The notes under the pieces: generated by a model | Seen by the model: the letters and a program-made list of their open reading frames with translations, nothing else | What the model was told of the DNA's origin: nothing | Database searches by the model: none | DNA from: Bacillus sp. SLBN-46 | Lineage (GTDB): Bacteria; Bacillota; Bacilli; Bacillales; Cytobacillaceae | Reading direction: 5' to 3' | NCBI RefSeq assembly: GCF_031453555.1 | Contig: NZ_JAVIZM010000001.1 | Coordinates: 2,301,001 to 2,365,000, forward strand | Length of the DNA stretch: 64,000 nucleotides | In this document: piece after piece, positions 63,760-64,000 of the stretch | Layout of the letters: every line of letters begins with the position of its first letter | How positions within the stretch are numbered: position 1 is the first letter of the stretch | Made by a program: the position numbers and the translations under genes

Positions 63760-64000
63760 AAGTTAAAATTTGCGGGATAACTGATGAATTAACAGGAATG
63801 GCTGCTGTCCAATTTGGAGCAGATGCAATAGGGCTCGTATTTGCTGAAAGTAAAAGAAGGATCCCAGTAGAAAGGGCAAAAGAAATTGTATTGCAACTAC
63901 CGGAACAAGTTTATAAGGTAGGTGTTTTTGTAAATGAAACAAAAGAGCAAATAGAAAAAATAGCTGCCTCTGTGGGACTTACTCATATCCAATTACATGG
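63756..64000 (+). CDS. trpF: Phosphoribosylanthranilate isomerase, N-terminal part
   Basis: First 81 residues. KVKICGITD with the catalytic Cys and [15 protein letters not shown] are typical of TrpF. ATG overlaps the trpC stop by four bases. Cut by the window edge. Confidence 0.93.
   Translation, partial: MKVKICGITDELTGMAAVQFGADAIGLVFAESKRRIPVERAKEIVLQLPEQVYKVGVFVNETKEQIEKIAASVGLTHIQLH

Noticed and set aside
1..64000. CRISPR array, prophage, toxin-antitoxin or defence island
   Set aside because: No spaced direct repeats, phage structural genes, integrase or recognised defence domains found on reading both strands.

Overview
The window is a low-GC Firmicute chromosome segment that looks like a member of the Bacillaceae (Bacillus sensu lato; the species cannot be read from the window). 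The evidence is conserved Bacillus gene order (ypmQ-ypmR-ypmS; yodT-yodS-yodR-yodQ...yodP...kamA-yokU-yozE-yodN-yozD...yodL-deoD-ctpA), many sporulation proteins (Spo0M, YjcZ-type, GerP-type, Hsp20-type coat-like protein, YodL), purine-rich ribosome binding sites, T-box leaders on the trp operon and intrinsic terminators after nearly every unit. No prophage, insertion sequence, CRISPR array, rRNA or functional tRNA was seen.

Layout. 1-6.5 kb: ypmQRS membrane/lipoproteins, a DUF4397 protein, a second RsgA-like GTPase behind a promoter, leader peptide and attenuator-like hairpin, msrA-msrB, a DUF502 membrane protein and a small YjcZ-type protein. 6.5-9.6 kb: a COG2509-type flavoprotein behind a palindrome-overlapped promoter, and a Ktr-type potassium channel gene with a one-base frameshift. 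9.7-19.5 kb: the kam/yod cluster for lysine/beta-lysine conversion (aminotransferase, CoA-transferase pair, M20 deacetylase, aldehyde dehydrogenase, beta-lysine acetyltransferase, sigma-54 activator, lysine 2,3-aminomutase with a consensus -24/-12 promoter). 19.6-24.6 kb: small sporulation-era genes (yozE, yodN, yozD, a protein kinase next to spo0M, yodL, deoD). 24.7-31.5 kb: copper ATPase, CtpA protease, an LCP-like protein, a CobW GTPase and an exported L,D-transpeptidase-like protein. 31.5-36 kb: small Zn proteins, a YtkA-like lipoprotein, a four-gene spore-coat/GerP-like cluster, an atypical SDR and an acetyltransferase with a tRNA-like leader. 36-48 kb: amidohydrolase, yxlEFG ABC unit, patatin, dapF, divergent ligD/ku (spore NHEJ), nucleoside hydrolase, NAD-dependent epimerase. 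48-49 kb: cold-shock gene with long leader, a YdjO-like Zn protein. 49.2-54 kb: an anaerobic molybdoenzyme operon (TorD chaperone, DMSO-reductase-type catalytic subunit broken by a one-base frameshift, Fe-S subunit, polyferredoxin) with two Fnr-type boxes. 54-57.7 kb: fruR-fruK-fruA with catabolite-response elements. 57.9-64 kb: an MFS transporter and trpE-trpG-trpD-trpC-trpF(partial) behind two tandem Trp T-box riboswitches.

The strongest unexplained or noteworthy signals are: the attenuator with leader peptide in front of the rsgA-like gene; a two-copy dispersed hairpin repeat with compensatory base changes; a 16-bp perfect palindrome on the -35 of the flavoprotein promoter; a tRNA-like plus inverted-repeat leader upstream of an acetyltransferase; the paired Fnr boxes; the cluster cysteine replaced by alanine in the DmsB-like subunit; and the SDR lacking the catalytic tyrosine. 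Two single-base frameshifts in otherwise full-length genes should be treated as possible assembly errors until reads are checked.
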